Origin: Paludibacter sp.
Lineage (GTDB): Bacteria; Bacteroidota; Bacteroidia; Bacteroidales; Paludibacteraceae
Length of the DNA stretch: 64,000 nucleotides
Reading direction: 5' to 3'
Assembly (NCBI GenBank): GCA_023666945.1
Contig: JAMPAY010000001.1
Coordinates: 1-64,000, forward strand
In this document: positions 17,798 through 28,015 of the stretch, in pieces
How the letters are laid out: each line of letters opens with the position of its first letter
Numbering within the stretch: the first letter of the stretch is position 1
The notes under the pieces: model-generated
Database searches by the model: none
What the model was told of the DNA's origin: nothing
What the model saw: the letters and a program-made list of their open reading frames with translations, nothing else
Position numbers and translations under genes: made by a program

Positions 17798-18979
17798 TTA
17801 ATTTTCAGAGAGTGCTGCATAGACTGCTTCCAACACATCTACCAAATCGGAGCCGACAACCTTAACCGCATTCTTAGCCTCGGCAGATCCTGCCGTTTTA
17901 GCAAACGGCTCGGGTATAGCCTGAATGGCTTTGATAGCATTATCCAATGCAGACTGCATTTGAGCATCCAACTCGGGATTAACACTCTTAATATAGTCGG
18001 ACAAACTACGGTCGTTTGCCATTCCGTTGTAACTATTTTGAATAGAACGGATATTATCGGTAAAATCTTCGATAGAGTTGAGGCTATAGGGAGATTCGAT
18101 ATAGTCTCGGTCTTCATCGTTAGCCGCGAAGCAAGGTGTACCAATCTTGGTATTACCTACTTCATCAGCGATATCAATACATCCCTGCACCAACTCCTCG
18201 GCAGCCTCTTGTGCCGTTTTATAAATAGATCCGACTTTGCCTGCATTGCGGAAATAGTCGGCATAGTTTTCGCCATAATCGAGTTCTGCCTCTTCCAAAA
18301 CAGCCTGTTTTTCAGCCGTTACATTGTCGGTACCTGCCCAGCAAGCCTCCAAACAAACCGTTTGATTGCGCAAGTCTTCCGCTACGGCAACCAAATAGAC
18401 CAATTCGGGACGCGTATAGGTGAGCGAATGAGGATGTGACTCAGTACCATCTTCGGACAACTCGTACAACATATATTCAACAGCATGGAAACCCAACAAA
18501 CCATAGCCTAAAGCCACGATATAGTCGGAGCCTTTTTCCTCAATATATGCCATTGTTTTTTCGTTATTCAACATCTGATCCATCATATCTTTATCCAAGG
18601 GCCAAGAGTCGATATGCGGGTCGATATTGTGGTTTCCTGCAGGACCAAAGAGGAAAGACTCGGAAAGTTCCCAATACTTACGTGCCTGATTCCAATAGTT
18701 GCATGCGTTTTCGACATCAGCCGTTTGCAAAGTACCTGCTTCGTATTTAGCAAAGATAGTTTCGCAAGCCTCATGAAGTTGAATAGTAGCATCCGCCAAC
18801 TTAGTATAGGTAAAAATAACGTTGTTCTCCACATAGGGGGTAAGCATGGCTTGTAGTGCTTGTTCTTTTTCGTCATTATTGTTGACGGGATTATTGTTGT
18901 TGGGGTCGCAGGATGCGAATCCAATCATGATAGCGGCAGCAACAGTCGCATAGATACTTTTAGTAAAAATCTGTTTCAT
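17798..18979 (-). CDS. imelysin family lipoprotein
   Basis: This 393-residue protein has a lipobox (GFASC) followed by an Asn-rich linker. The imelysin signature GxHxxE is present as LLGFHAVEYMLYE, and a second conserved region reads FGPAGNHNIDPHIDSWPLD. Imelysin (EfeO/IrpA-like) proteins are helical, iron-linked surface or periplasmic proteins and are not proteases in this family. It sits between a porin-like gene and the di-heme oxidoreductase, with 11 bp to the porin stop, so it is one operon. An iron or heme uptake role is likely but not proven. Confidence 0.9.
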   Translation of the reverse strand: MKQIFTKSIYATVAAAIMIGFASCDPNNNNPVNNNDEKEQALQAMLTPYVENNVIFTYTKLADATIQLHEACETIFAKYEAGTLQTADVENACNYWNQARKYWELSESFLFGPAGNHNIDPHIDSWPLDKDMMDQMLNNEKTMAYIEEKGSDYIVALGYGLLGFHAVEYMLYELSEDGTESHPHSLTYTRPELVYLVAVAEDLRNQTVCLEACWAGTDNVTAEKQAVLEEAELDYGENYADYFRNAGKVGSIYKTAQEAAEELVQGCIDIADEVGNTKIGTPCFAANDEDRDYIESPYSLNSIEDFTDNIRSIQNSYNGMANDRSLSDYIKSVNPELDAQMQSALDNAIKAIQAIPEPFAKTAGSAEAKNAVKVVGSDLVDVLEAVYAALSEN

Positions 18980-18990
18980 ATATAACTTAA

Positions 18991-20475
18991 TTATTTATTA
19001 GTATCGAAGAATATACCACAATAGGCTATACCGAGCGAAATGGCGGGTTCGTCGTTGTATTTTTTTGAGAAAGTACCTGCTCCATCGGATACTTTGTTAA
19101 GAATCCCATAGGAGAACTCGCCTTTGACTATAATTTCGGGCAGCGGATAGTAGTTGAACCCTGCGGCAAAACGCTGACGTCCACACCAGGCATACCCTGC
19201 ATTGCGGTCGCCATCGACTTTGAACTGTGAGTCGTATAGGTCGTAGCGTGCAAAGACATAGAACTTTTGTTTTTTCTCCACCAACTTATTGTTTAGAGCA
19301 AAAAAATCGTATCCTGCCTCTACGCCAAACGAATAGGCATCGGACGCCACCAATTGTCGTTTGGATGGCGAATCTTTGCGCATTTGCATATTGTATTCGG
19401 TAATGGTACGGGCGTCGTTGAGATGTCCGTACGTAAATCCTCCGCGCAGAATCAGGTTGTGTGCATCGTATTTGAAATCGGCACTACCGATAGAAACGAG
19501 TCCATGTACATCTTTATATTTATCGGCACTGGTATTGGAGAGTGTATTATCAAAAGAAGTGCCACAATACCCGCTAAGCGAGAGTCGGAGTCCGGGTGCA
19601 GCATAGAAATCGTAGCGCATAGCCGCAGCATAGCAGGTTGCCAATTTAAACTCATAGGGTGAACCCGCCCCATATTTAACCCAATTGGTTCGTCCGAACC
19701 GATCGGAATCCAACCCTGGAAGGAATTGTATCTCATATCGCCAAAATTTATAGCGTCCGAAGAAACTCAACCCTACTTCGTGCCATGTACAAGGCAAGAT
19801 GGCATTATCGCCCTCCGGGCGAAAGACACCGAAGAACCGATTGGGCTCGTGGTGCGCATTGGTAGGTCCGACCGGTACGATAATCATACCCGCGCGCAAG
19901 TTAGCATATTCATTAAAAGATTTCTGAATCCAGAACTGTTCGATAGCCACTTCGCCACCGCGCTCGATTTCCGTTTCGTATTCTCCCGCCTCTTCTTCTT
20001 CAATTTCGACAGCACCCTCCATGCCGCCATGCTCAAACTCTATTTCAGTACCCATACTCCAACCTTTTCCGAAATCGCATCCGAAAGCGAGTACAACATG
20101 CGGAAGATCGAACTGCCCATAGGAATCGTTCTTATAATTTTCAGGTTTGGAGTAGCGCAGATAGTTGTCGGAATAGAAAGCCCGCATCATGGTGGCTTCA
20201 CCGTATCCCCCAATCCAAAAACGTGTTTTCCGTTCTTTCTTGTTTTTCGTATCTTTAGGTTTGTCTTTTTTAACAGTATCTTCCGGTAATGGTTCTTCTT
20301 TGGGGGTTGCTCCTGAGGTTGCATCCACCTCCAAGCGTTCGATCCTTTGCAACAATGCTTCCCAATCGGCGCGATTGACCACCATTACATCGGCATCTTG
20401 TTGCGCCAACAAGACATTGATATTCAAAGAAAACATCAGCGCTACGGCTGTGCACAATTTAACTTTTGTCATCAT
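18991..20475 (-). CDS. porin-like outer-membrane beta-barrel protein
   Basis: This protein of about 494 residues has a signal peptide (MMTKVKLCTAVALMFSL ... LLAQQ), a short coiled coil (NRADWEALLQRIERLEV), a Lys-rich linker and then amphipathic strands typical of a 14-18-stranded barrel. The frame stays open 20 codons further upstream, but a full promoter (20505-20535) lies in that extension, so the start is at 20475 or 20472. It is the first gene of the imelysin/di-heme operon and presumably the outer-membrane channel of the system. Confidence 0.82.
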   Translation of the reverse strand: MMTKVKLCTAVALMFSLNINVLLAQQDADVMVVNRADWEALLQRIERLEVDATSGATPKEEPLPEDTVKKDKPKDTKNKKERKTRFWIGGYGEATMMRAFYSDNYLRYSKPENYKNDSYGQFDLPHVVLAFGCDFGKGWSMGTEIEFEHGGMEGAVEIEEEEAGEYETEIERGGEVAIEQFWIQKSFNEYANLRAGMIIVPVGPTNAHHEPNRFFGVFRPEGDNAILPCTWHEVGLSFFGRYKFWRYEIQFLPGLDSDRFGRTNWVKYGAGSPYEFKLATCYAAAMRYDFYAAPGLRLSLSGYCGTSFDNTLSNTSADKYKDVHGLVSIGSADFKYDAHNLILRGGFTYGHLNDARTITEYNMQMRKDSPSKRQLVASDAYSFGVEAGYDFFALNNKLVEKKQKFYVFARYDLYDSQFKVDGDRNAGYAWCGRQRFAAGFNYYPLPEIIVKGEFSYGILNKVSDGAGTFSKKYNDEPAISLGIAYCGIFFDTNK

Positions 20476-20504
20476 CAATAGTTCGTAATCGTTAAAAAAC
20501 GCTG

Positions 20505-20535
20505 CAAAAGTACGATGTGCATCAGGAAAGGACAA
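20505..20535 (-). promoter_or_regulatory. promoter of the porin-imelysin operon
   Basis: On the minus strand, TTG (20533-20535) and TACTTTTG (20505-20512) are 20 bp apart, an exact Bacteroidetes match. It lies about 30 bp upstream of the ATG at 20475. Confidence 0.8.
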
Positions 20536-20572
20536 TCCCTTATTGTGATGATTTTAATAACTAAAACGACAA

Positions 20573-20605
20573 CGGGGCAATCACCATTTATAGGTAATAG
20601 CCCCG
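20573..20605 (-). terminator. hairpin after the secreted protein gene
   Basis: On the minus strand CGGGGC-T-ATTACC pairs with GGTGAT-T-GCCCCG around a 7-base loop and is followed by TTGTCGTTTTA. It lies 26 bp after the stop of the 20631-21542 gene. Confidence 0.7.
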
Positions 20606-20630
20606 CTGTATAGTTCAGCAGATGCTCGTA

Positions 20631-21542
20631 TCAGCGCAATACTTTATGTGAAGCAGACAGAGTTTTGATAACATATATACCTCGAGGCAACGCGCTAAAA
20701 GCATTTTCGGAATAAATGCCAAGACATGTCCCCAAACAATTGTATATGTAAGCAGGTTCGTCAGAAGAACCGATTGAAACGTTGTTGATGGCCGTATTGT
20801 CGTCCATCATCAGAACTGCTTCCTGCCATGTGGTAGCCACACGTATACCATCAACAACGAGCCACCCATTAGCATCGTACCCCCTCAGAACAACATTTGC
20901 CGGATTTATGTCTTTTTTGGCAGCATCAGTAAGAGGTCCGATGAGTGGTTGAGCAGGTTCGTCAGGCACGGCTTCTTTGAAAAGCCAAAGCGATACTGCA
21001 TCGTTACAAGCCCCCGCATTGACGGTATATTTAATGACTACCAAATAAGTAGTATTGTAATCTAAATAACTATCGGCAAACTGTGCTTTTTGATTATCGG
21101 CAAAGGCGAGTCCTATACGATTGGAATCATCCAAAAGCAATCGTGCATTGAAGTTATATTCGGAATTGTATCCTGCCGAGAAATTATTGTCGCGCAATGC
21201 AAAGAACCACCCTTTTTTATTGTTAATCAACGGTGCAAACATGAAAGCGACATAAATATCTCCCTCAGTTTGTTCAAGAAAAGCACGATGCGGCTGATCC
21301 GAACCACTAATACAATCGATTAAGGCAGCCCCACCTATGTCGGACGGTGCATAACGAGGCACTGACAAGGCATTGGTGACACTGATATCGGATGATGCTC
21401 TGTATTGTGTAAACCACCCATTGTCGGTAAGCATAGAACCCAACCCGTACTTAAAATTCTCCTCCAACAACACCTCTGCCCACAAGTTGGCAGCCGTGAG
21501 AAAAGTTATCAAGCAAAACAACAGAATACGTTTCATAAACAC
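20631..21542 (-). CDS. secreted protein with degenerate C-terminal sorting-like domain
   Basis: This 303-residue protein has a signal peptide (KRILLFCLITFLTAANLWAE). The body (about 22-215) is beta-rich with lectin/laminin-G-like features (YVAFMFAPL, GWFFALRDN, DYNTTYLVVIKYT). The last 45 residues (YIYNCLGTCLGIY ... LPRGIYVIKTL) resemble the beta-sandwich tails used for type IX secretion or cell-surface sorting. No catalytic residues are recognised. It is a single gene with its own terminator. A -7-like TATCTTTG lies upstream (21567-21574, minus), but no well-spaced -33 element is seen. Confidence 0.7.
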   Translation of the reverse strand: MFMKRILLFCLITFLTAANLWAEVLLEENFKYGLGSMLTDNGWFTQYRASSDISVTNALSVPRYAPSDIGGAALIDCISGSDQPHRAFLEQTEGDIYVAFMFAPLINNKKGWFFALRDNNFSAGYNSEYNFNARLLLDDSNRIGLAFADNQKAQFADSYLDYNTTYLVVIKYTVNAGACNDAVSLWLFKEAVPDEPAQPLIGPLTDAAKKDINPANVVLRGYDANGWLVVDGIRVATTWQEAVLMMDDNTAINNVSIGSSDEPAYIYNCLGTCLGIYSENAFSALPRGIYVIKTLSASHKVLR

Positions 21543-21721
21543 TATAAACTAAATTTATTATGCCGACAAAGATAGTACAAATAACCGAATTGTGAAAATA
21601 CAAGTCCTTGCATATACTTTTGGGATATTAATCAGGCTGCATTAATAGTTCTTTTAAGAATTAGGATGCGATAATCTTCATAGTTTTGTGGTTGAACGAC
21701 AGTAGAGTTTTATGCCGATTG

Positions 21722-21752
21722 TTGTGTTTGTGGACTTTTTGTTGTATCTTTG
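21722..21752 (+). promoter_or_regulatory. promoter of the rfbA-to-lpxB gene run
   Basis: TTG (21722-21724) and TATCTTTG (21745-21752) have a 20-bp spacer, about 60 bp before the rfbA start. No terminator is seen until 31595, so this promoter may drive all eight genes. Confidence 0.8.
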
Positions 21753-21812
21753 CGGTGCGGAATAGGCTTCACTTACAAGCGTCCGTCTAACCCATAAAAA
21801 CCGCCCTGCCTT

Positions 21813-22676
21813 ATGAAAGGAATAATACTTGCCGGAGGAAGCGCAACACGCCTATATCCATTATCAAAAGCGATTAGTAAACAGATAATGCCTGTTTATG
21901 ACAAACCGATGATTTACTATCCGCTCTCGACCCTGATGCTTGCAGGCATCAGAGAAGTGCTGATAATATCAACTCCTCGCGACCTACCAATGTTCAGAGA
22001 ATTATTAGGGGACGGCAATCGTATAGGCATGCATTTGGAATATAAGGTTCAGGAGGTACCTAACGGATTGGCTCAAGCCTTTGTATTGGGTAAAGATTTC
22101 TTACAAGGTGAAGCAGGTTGTTTGATATTGGGCGACAACTTGTTCTACGGTCAGGGTTTCACCCAGATGCTTCGCCGTGCCGCCTCGATAGAAAACGGGG
22201 CGTGCATTTTCGGTTATTATGTGAAAGACCCGCGTGCCTATGGGGTGGTAGAATTTGACGCAGAGCATCGTGTTCTTTCGTTGGAAGAGAAGCCCGAACA
22301 TCCGAAAAGTAACTTTGCCGTTCCGGGACTTTATTTCTACGACAAGACCGTTTGTGAGAAAGCCGCTTCTTTGAAACCTTCTGCCAGAGGAGAATATGAG
22401 ATAACCGATTTAAACAAAGTGTATTTGCGAGAAGGAACACTTCAAGTAGAACTTTTCGGCAGAGGTTTTGCCTGGTTGGATACCGGTAACTGCGACAGTC
22501 TGATGGATGCAGGCAACTTCATTGCCACTATACAAAACCGCCAAGGCTTCTATGTGAGTTGTATAGAAGAGATAGCATGGCGAAACGGTTGGATAAGCAC
22601 GGAACAACTTCACCAATTAGGAGATGAACTCTGCAAAACACAATACGGACAATATTTGCAAGGATTAGGCAAATGA
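21813..22676 (+). CDS. rfbA: glucose-1-phosphate thymidylyltransferase
   Basis: This 287-residue enzyme makes dTDP-glucose from glucose-1-phosphate and dTTP, the first step towards dTDP-rhamnose. The N-terminal nucleotidyltransferase signature [17 protein letters not shown] and the sugar-phosphate site ([24 protein letters not shown]) are intact, and the length is standard. The other rml genes are not next to it. It overlaps the start of the downstream sensor-regulator (ATGA). Confidence 0.95.
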   Translation: MKGIILAGGSATRLYPLSKAISKQIMPVYDKPMIYYPLSTLMLAGIREVLIISTPRDLPMFRELLGDGNRIGMHLEYKVQEVPNGLAQAFVLGKDFLQGEAGCLILGDNLFYGQGFTQMLRRAASIENGACIFGYYVKDPRAYGVVEFDAEHRVLSLEEKPEHPKSNFAVPGLYFYDKTVCEKAASLKPSARGEYEITDLNKVYLREGTLQVELFGRGFAWLDTGNCDSLMDAGNFIATIQNRQGFYVSCIEEIAWRNGWISTEQLHQLGDELCKTQYGQYLQGLGK

Positions 22677-25600
22677 CAAACTCTATGAGAAATCGTACTA
22701 TTTTAGCCATTGGCTTACTTTTAAGTTGCACAATTCACCTTATTGCTCAACATTCGCCCAATGATACGGGAGCATATCAGTACACCGTAAAACACTATTC
22801 GGTAGAAGACGGATTGAGCCAAAATACCGTTATGGCCATACTACAAGACCACGACGGCTATATGTGGTTTGGTACATGGGACGGTTTGAACAAGTTTGAC
22901 GGTTATAATTTTACCAACTACAAATCGCATCCCGACCCGCAACGGCAAATGCAGAACAGCCGTATTCATTTTATATACGAAGACTCGTTGAACTACATTT
23001 GGTCGCAAACCTATGACGGCAACATCCATCGTCTTGACAAACGCACAGAGAAGATATACTCGCTTGACTTACAAGTACAGAGCCTGCACAACCATACTCA
23101 TCATCTCTATGCAGAACCTCGCAAAGGCGAACTTTGGTTTGCAACCTACACAAGTATTCTTCGCCTGCAAAACATAGAACAAGGTGACTGTCCGACACTC
23201 AGTACATATCAGACCCGGCATGCCGCTCATTTTCTGGTAAGCGATACAGAAGGGAATATATGGTTTGATGACGGGAACTCGTTGTGCCGCATTACCGCTC
23301 AAGGAGACTCCACACGCTTCTATCCTTACGGCAAAGAGAAAGCGATTAAATATATATCGGTATATACACAGAAATCGTGCATTTGGTTTGGTTCGGACAA
23401 TGGTATTATTTGGCGATACTCTCCACAAGACAAACATTTCGAACACATAGAAATAGGCAAAGAAACCCGCATCACCGACATTCAGCCCCTACAAAACGGG
23501 AGTCTGATTTTTACTACCGATTCGGAAGGTCTGTTTTTGTACGACTACAAGCAAGGTTCGCTAAAACAGTACTCAACTTCAAATACTCCGTTTATTCATT
23601 CGAACAATTTCTTATCCGTAAGTATGGATAATCATGGCATTGTTTGGATAGAAAATAGCGAAAGTGGTATTTTCCGTTATCGCATCAGCGACCAATCGCT
23701 CAAACACCTTCAGCCCCTAACCGATACCCGCTACATTAGACAATTAGCCCCTAACTTTCTGATGTTTGAGGACGCGAACCATCAACTATGGCTTAATCCT
23801 ACAGGAGGCGGTTTTAGTAAATACAACTATGATAGCGATGAATTGGAGGCTCCGATAGAGGGCTTAAGCAATATGATTCATACCGCCTACCCCGACAAAC
23901 AAGGTGCCATTTGGATAAGTACCTATGACCAGGGAATAGACCGAGTGGATATTCAACGTCCTCAATTTCACTTACAAGATATACGAGAGAATATACATCA
24001 GTCGGGGGAAGTGAGAGCCACTTTACAGTTGCGCAACGGAGACATACTGATGGCTAACAAAGGCGGGAAAGTTATCCACTACAACAAAGCCATGCAACAA
24101 AAGAGCGTATTACCAATAGATGCCCTTGTATATTGCATGCACGAAGACAAGAACGGTGACATTTGGTTTGGAACGCGCGGCATGGGTCTTATGAAATTAA
24201 CCCTCTCGGCAAACGGACACTTCACCATCAGTCAATATATACACACAGATGATCCATACAGCGTATCGTGTAACGATATATATGCCATAACAGAAGATAA
24301 AAACGGTACATTATATATAGGAACATATGGTGGAGGTATAAACATACTGAGGGGTGAGCGGTTTATCCATTATGCCAACGAATGGGAGGCGTATCCGATA
24401 GACAAATGCGCTCGTGTGCGCAACCTGCTGACTGCAGGAGACAGTATATTATGGGCAGCAACCACCAACGGATTGTTGCAAATAAGCATTCCTCAGAATG
24501 TATGTTCGTTTACTGCCTATTACGACATTACTCACTTGCACTGTGACAGTAGCGGCACATTGTGGTTCTGTACCTATGGTGCAGGACTGAACAAAGTGAT
24601 ACAACCTGCTACCCAGAACAGCCCCGCCATATTCAAAGCCTACACAACGGCCGATGGTCTGAACAGCGATATTGTATTGAGTATAGCAGAAGACGAATGC
24701 GGGATGTTGTGGCTTTTGTCGGAAAACTCCATTACTCGTTTTGACAGCCAAAGCAATACGTTTCAGCACTTCAATGCACTGAGCCACCAACCCAATGCCT
24801 ATTTCAGCGAAAGTCCGCTGCTACATCTGCAATCGGGGAAGATGCTTGCCGGCTATAGCAACGGCTATTGCAGTTTTGCGCCTAAACTGATACTACATTC
24901 GGAAGAAGTACCGGATGTAGTGCTCACCAAACTGCAATTATTTAACAAAGATGTGGTTATAGGCGGTAAAGGTTCTCCTCTGCAACAAGACATAGCCTAT
25001 ACCCAAGAAATAAGTCTGACACATGCACAAAGCGTATTCAGCGTAGAATATGCAGCATTAGATTTTGCCAATGCCGACAAAATCCGCTACGCCTACATTC
25101 TGCAAGGTTTTGAGAAAGAATGGAACTATGTGAACACTCGAAAAGTAACTTATACCAACCTGAAACCCGGTACCTACCATTTTTGCGTGCGTTCCACCAA
25201 CTCGGAAGGCGTATGGGCAGACAACATACGGACACTGACCATACACATACAACCCCCATTCAGGCAAACCGGATGGGCTATTCTGCTCTATGTACTCTGC
25301 GGTCTTCTGCTGCTCTATGTAGCATTCCGGATATTTTCATCGTACACTCATTTGCAACAAGAAATAATTCTGGGACAAAAAGTGACCGATATAAAATTGC
25401 GTTTCTTCACCAATATATCGCATGAATTGCGTACTCCACTAACCTTGATATCCGGACCTGTGGAAAACATATTGAAGACTGAAAAAATATCGCCCAATGT
25501 ACGCACCCAATTAGAAATAGTGGAAAGTAACTGCAATCGTATGCTCAGACTCATCAACGAGATTTTGGATTTCAGGAAGATCCAGAACAAGAAGATGAAA

Positions 25601-26938
25601 CTCAAAATACAGGAAACAAAACTGCCAGAACTTGTAGAACGTACTTGCGCCAATTTCACCAAAGAAGCCTACGACAAACATATCAACTTCCAGATAGAAA
25701 ACATGGCTCCCGACCTCACGATATGGATAGATCGCGAGAAAGTGGATATAATACTCTATAATCTACTATCTAATGCATTTAAGTTTACCCCAGCAGGCAA
25801 GGGCATAAAAGTGACAATAAGCGAAAAAAACAACTTTGCTCTGCTAAAAGTAAGCGATGAGGGGGTTGGTATTCCCAATGACAAACGCAGTCTGCTTTTC
25901 GAACGCTTTTCTTCGCAGAACGAGATAAAGAACTTCAGCAGTATATCGTCGACGGGTATAGGTTTGAACTTAGTGAAAGAACTGGTGGATATGCACAAGG
26001 GCTACATAGAAGTGGATAGCGAGCCAAACAAAGGTACCACTTTTGTGATTATGCTACGTATGGGTAAAGACCATTTCGGCAGCGATGTTGATTTTATCAC
26101 TGACACGCCCATTGTTACAAACAACGAAGAGAATCCTCGACTACTGACTGACAACCTTGAAACCCATTCCGAAGAGAAAACCATGCTCATAGTGGAAGAT
26201 AATCAAGACATGCGAAGTTTCTTGAGCAATATTTTCCAACAAGAGTTCAAAGTGCTGACCGCCAACGACGGAAAAGAGGGCGTTAATAGTGCCTTAGAAC
26301 ACATTCCCGACATTATCATATCGGATTTAATGATGCCCAACATGGATGGGTTGGAACTAACCAACAAACTGAAAGAGGACATCAAGACCAGTCATATACC
26401 TATTATTTTGCTCACGGCAAAATCTGCCATAGAAAGCAAATTAGAGGCCTTACGCTATGGTGCTGATGATTATATCACCAAACCTTTTTCACCCGAACAT
26501 TTGAAAGCACGCGTAGTAAATCTACTCAAACAACGGGACCGTTTGCAAGAAAGTTATCGCAACGAATTGCTGAACCTACAACCCAAAGACGTTAAAGTGA
26601 AATCAAGTAACGAGGCATTTCTTGCAAAACTAATGGATTTCATGGAACGCAACATGGATAACAGCGATTTGGTGGTAGAAGACATGGTGAACGAAATGAA
26701 TTTAGGACGCACCGTATTCTTCAACAAACTGAAAGGATTAACAGGTTTATCGCCTGTGGAGTTTATTCGCGAGGTACGCATAAAGCGTGCTGCACAATTA
26801 TTGGAAACCGGTACCTACAACATCACCGAGATAACCTATATGGTAGGTATGAACGACAGTAGATATTTCTCCAAATGCTTCAAAGCCATTTATGGCATGA
26901 CACCCTCCGAATACAAGAAAAAGTTGACCAACAAATGA
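22673..26938 (+). CDS. hybrid two-component sensor kinase/response regulator (HTCS)
   Basis: This 1421-residue one-protein signalling system has, in order: a signal peptide; a periplasmic two-component-regulator propeller (about 35-760, with [12 protein letters not shown] and repeated WFGT motifs); a Y_Y_Y domain; a membrane helix (about 868-888); HisKA with His917 ([11 protein letters not shown]); a HATPase; a receiver with Asp1218 ([12 protein letters not shown]); and an AraC-type DNA-binding domain at the C-terminus. Such proteins usually sense oligosaccharides and switch on a neighbouring polysaccharide-utilisation locus, but no SusCD or glycoside hydrolase gene lies nearby. An alternative start is at 22685. 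It overlaps the genes on both sides by an ATGA. Confidence 0.92.
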   Translation: MTNSMRNRTILAIGLLLSCTIHLIAQHSPNDTGAYQYTVKHYSVEDGLSQNTVMAILQDHDGYMWFGTWDGLNKFDGYNFTNYKSHPDPQRQMQNSRIHFIYEDSLNYIWSQTYDGNIHRLDKRTEKIYSLDLQVQSLHNHTHHLYAEPRKGELWFATYTSILRLQNIEQGDCPTLSTYQTRHAAHFLVSDTEGNIWFDDGNSLCRITAQGDSTRFYPYGKEKAIKYISVYTQKSCIWFGSDNGIIWRYSPQDKHFEHIEIGKETRITDIQPLQNGSLIFTTDSEGLFLYDYKQGSLKQYSTSNTPFIHSNNFLSVSMDNHGIVWIENSESGIFRYRISDQSLKHLQPLTDTRYIRQLAPNFLMFEDANHQLWLNPTGGGFSKYNYDSDELEAPIEGLSNMIHTAYPDKQGAIWISTYDQGIDRVDIQRPQFHLQDIRENIHQSGEVRATLQLRNGDILMANKGGKVIHYNKAMQQKSVLPIDALVYCMHEDKNGDIWFGTRGMGLMKLTLSANGHFTISQYIHTDDPYSVSCNDIYAITEDKNGTLYIGTYGGGINILRGERFIHYANEWEAYPIDKCARVRNLLTAGDSILWAATTNGLLQISIPQNVCSFTAYYDITHLHCDSSGTLWFCTYGAGLNKVIQPATQNSPAIFKAYTTADGLNSDIVLSIAEDECGMLWLLSENSITRFDSQSNTFQHFNALSHQPNAYFSESPLLHLQSGKMLAGYSNGYCSFAPKLILHSEEVPDVVLTKLQLFNKDVVIGGKGSPLQQDIAYTQEISLTHAQSVFSVEYAALDFANADKIRYAYILQGFEKEWNYVNTRKVTYTNLKPGTYHFCVRSTNSEGVWADNIRTLTIHIQPPFRQTGWAILLYVLCGLLLLYVAFRIFSSYTHLQQEIILGQKVTDIKLRFFTNISHELRTPLTLISGPVENILKTEKISPNVRTQLEIVESNCNRMLRLINEILDFRKIQNKKMKLKIQETKLPELVERTCANFTKEAYDKHINFQIENMAPDLTIWIDREKVDIILYNLLSNAFKFTPAGKGIKVTISEKNNFALLKVSDEGVGIPNDKRSLLFERFSSQNEIKNFSSISSTGIGLNLVKELVDMHKGYIEVDSEPNKGTTFVIMLRMGKDHFGSDVDFITDTPIVTNNEENPRLLTDNLETHSEEKTMLIVEDNQDMRSFLSNIFQQEFKVLTANDGKEGVNSALEHIPDIIISDLMMPNMDGLELTNKLKEDIKTSHIPIILLTAKSAIESKLEALRYGADDYITKPFSPEHLKARVVNLLKQRDRLQESYRNELLNLQPKDVKVKSSNEAFLAKLMDFMERNMDNSDLVVEDMVNEMNLGRTVFFNKLKGLTGLSPVEFIREVRIKRAAQLLETGTYNITEITYMVGMNDSRYFSKCFKAIYGMTPSEYKKKLTNK

Positions 26939-27453
26939 GAAGAACAACTTTCATAACTATTTTGGCAGGAATTTTGTTATTATACGGATGTAACAAAACC
27001 AAACCCCAAGCACCCAGTCATAGAACGGAACAGAACGACACCACGCAATTGGCTTTGGTGCTACTGAACCAACGTATGGCAGAAGAGGCAGATAAAGAAT
27101 TGATACATTATATACAACAGGAACCCGATACCTACACTTTAGATACATACGGATATTGGTATCGTTACAATAACCACACCCAACTACCCCATTTACAAAA
27201 AGACCAATACGTCGTGGTAAAAGCGCAAATATATGACCTGCAAGATCAACTGCTGACCGATTCGGAAGAAACAATTTGTATCGGCAAAAAGCAAGTTATT
27301 CCTGTAATCGACCAAATGTTACCACAACTCAGAGAAGGTGAAGAATGCACCTTATTGGCACCTTGGTACACGGCCTTCGGTCCTATAGGAAGTGATGCCG
27401 TTCCTCCTTATACAAATGTGAAAATAAAATTGCAAACACAAACTATCAACTGA
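26935..27453 (+). CDS. FKBP-type peptidyl-prolyl isomerase lipoprotein (GldI-like)
   Basis: This is a 172-residue lipoprotein (lipobox LLYGC, Cys19). The C-terminal half has FKBP features: VVVKAQIYDLQDQLL, a strand-turn QVIPVIDQMLPQLREGEECTLLAPWYTAFG and VPPYTNVKIKLQ. It probably folds envelope proteins in the periplasm. In some Bacteroidetes the related GldI serves gliding/T9SS. The start overlaps the sensor-regulator stop (ATGA), and the next gene follows after 4 bp. Confidence 0.8.
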   Translation: MRRTTFITILAGILLLYGCNKTKPQAPSHRTEQNDTTQLALVLLNQRMAEEADKELIHYIQQEPDTYTLDTYGYWYRYNNHTQLPHLQKDQYVVVKAQIYDLQDQLLTDSEETICIGKKQVIPVIDQMLPQLREGEECTLLAPWYTAFGPIGSDAVPPYTNVKIKLQTQTIN

Positions 27454-27457
27454 CCAT

Positions 27458-28003
27458 ATGAGAACAAAAACAGTGCTTTTCTGCATAGGAACATTTTGCC
27501 TGCTTACTGCTTTCTGCAGTTGCAACTCGAACAGTTACGCCAATTCGCTCAAGGAAGAGAAACAACTGATAGCCGACTATATAAAGCGTAACCATATCAA
27601 CATCATTTACGAAGAGCCAGAAGACGGCAGATGGGGTGAAAACGATTATTTGGAAATAGGTGACAACTGCTATTTCCGCTTAACAAACATCGGTGACACC
27701 GAAGGCGATACAATTGCTTACAAAGACAAAATACAATTGCGTTATCGCCAATATACATTGGATGTTTACCCACAAATAATCAAAAGCATTTGGACTCCTA
27801 ACGAATCGGCAAACCCTATTGTATTTCAGAACGGTGTTTCGTCAGAGGAAACATGTACAGCCTGGCTCTTGGCTGTGGCACACATGAAATATAACGGTGC
27901 AGAAGGCAAACTTATCTGTCCCAGCAAATTAGGGTTTTCCGATGCGAGCGATAGTGTAATACCTTACGGATATGACCTTAAAATACAAATACGCAAATTC
28001 TAA
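27458..28003 (+). CDS. DUF4827 family lipoprotein
   Basis: This 181-residue protein has a Cys-rich lipoprotein signal (TAFCSC, Cys20/22). The body (YIKRNHINIIYEEPEDGRWGEND, DVYPQIIKSIWTPNE) matches DUF4827, a Bacteroidales family thought to be FKBP-like. It directly follows another FKBP-like lipoprotein, so the two may act together as envelope folding factors. The precise function is unknown. Confidence 0.78.
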   Translation: MRTKTVLFCIGTFCLLTAFCSCNSNSYANSLKEEKQLIADYIKRNHINIIYEEPEDGRWGENDYLEIGDNCYFRLTNIGDTEGDTIAYKDKIQLRYRQYTLDVYPQIIKSIWTPNESANPIVFQNGVSSEETCTAWLLAVAHMKYNGAEGKLICPSKLGFSDASDSVIPYGYDLKIQIRKF

Positions 28004-28015
28004 TACCTCAAAATT

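Noticed and set aside
19726-20289. A 187-codon plus-strand frame opposite the porin gene
   Set aside because: It is Phe-rich with no domain, and the porin has a clear signal peptide and promoter.
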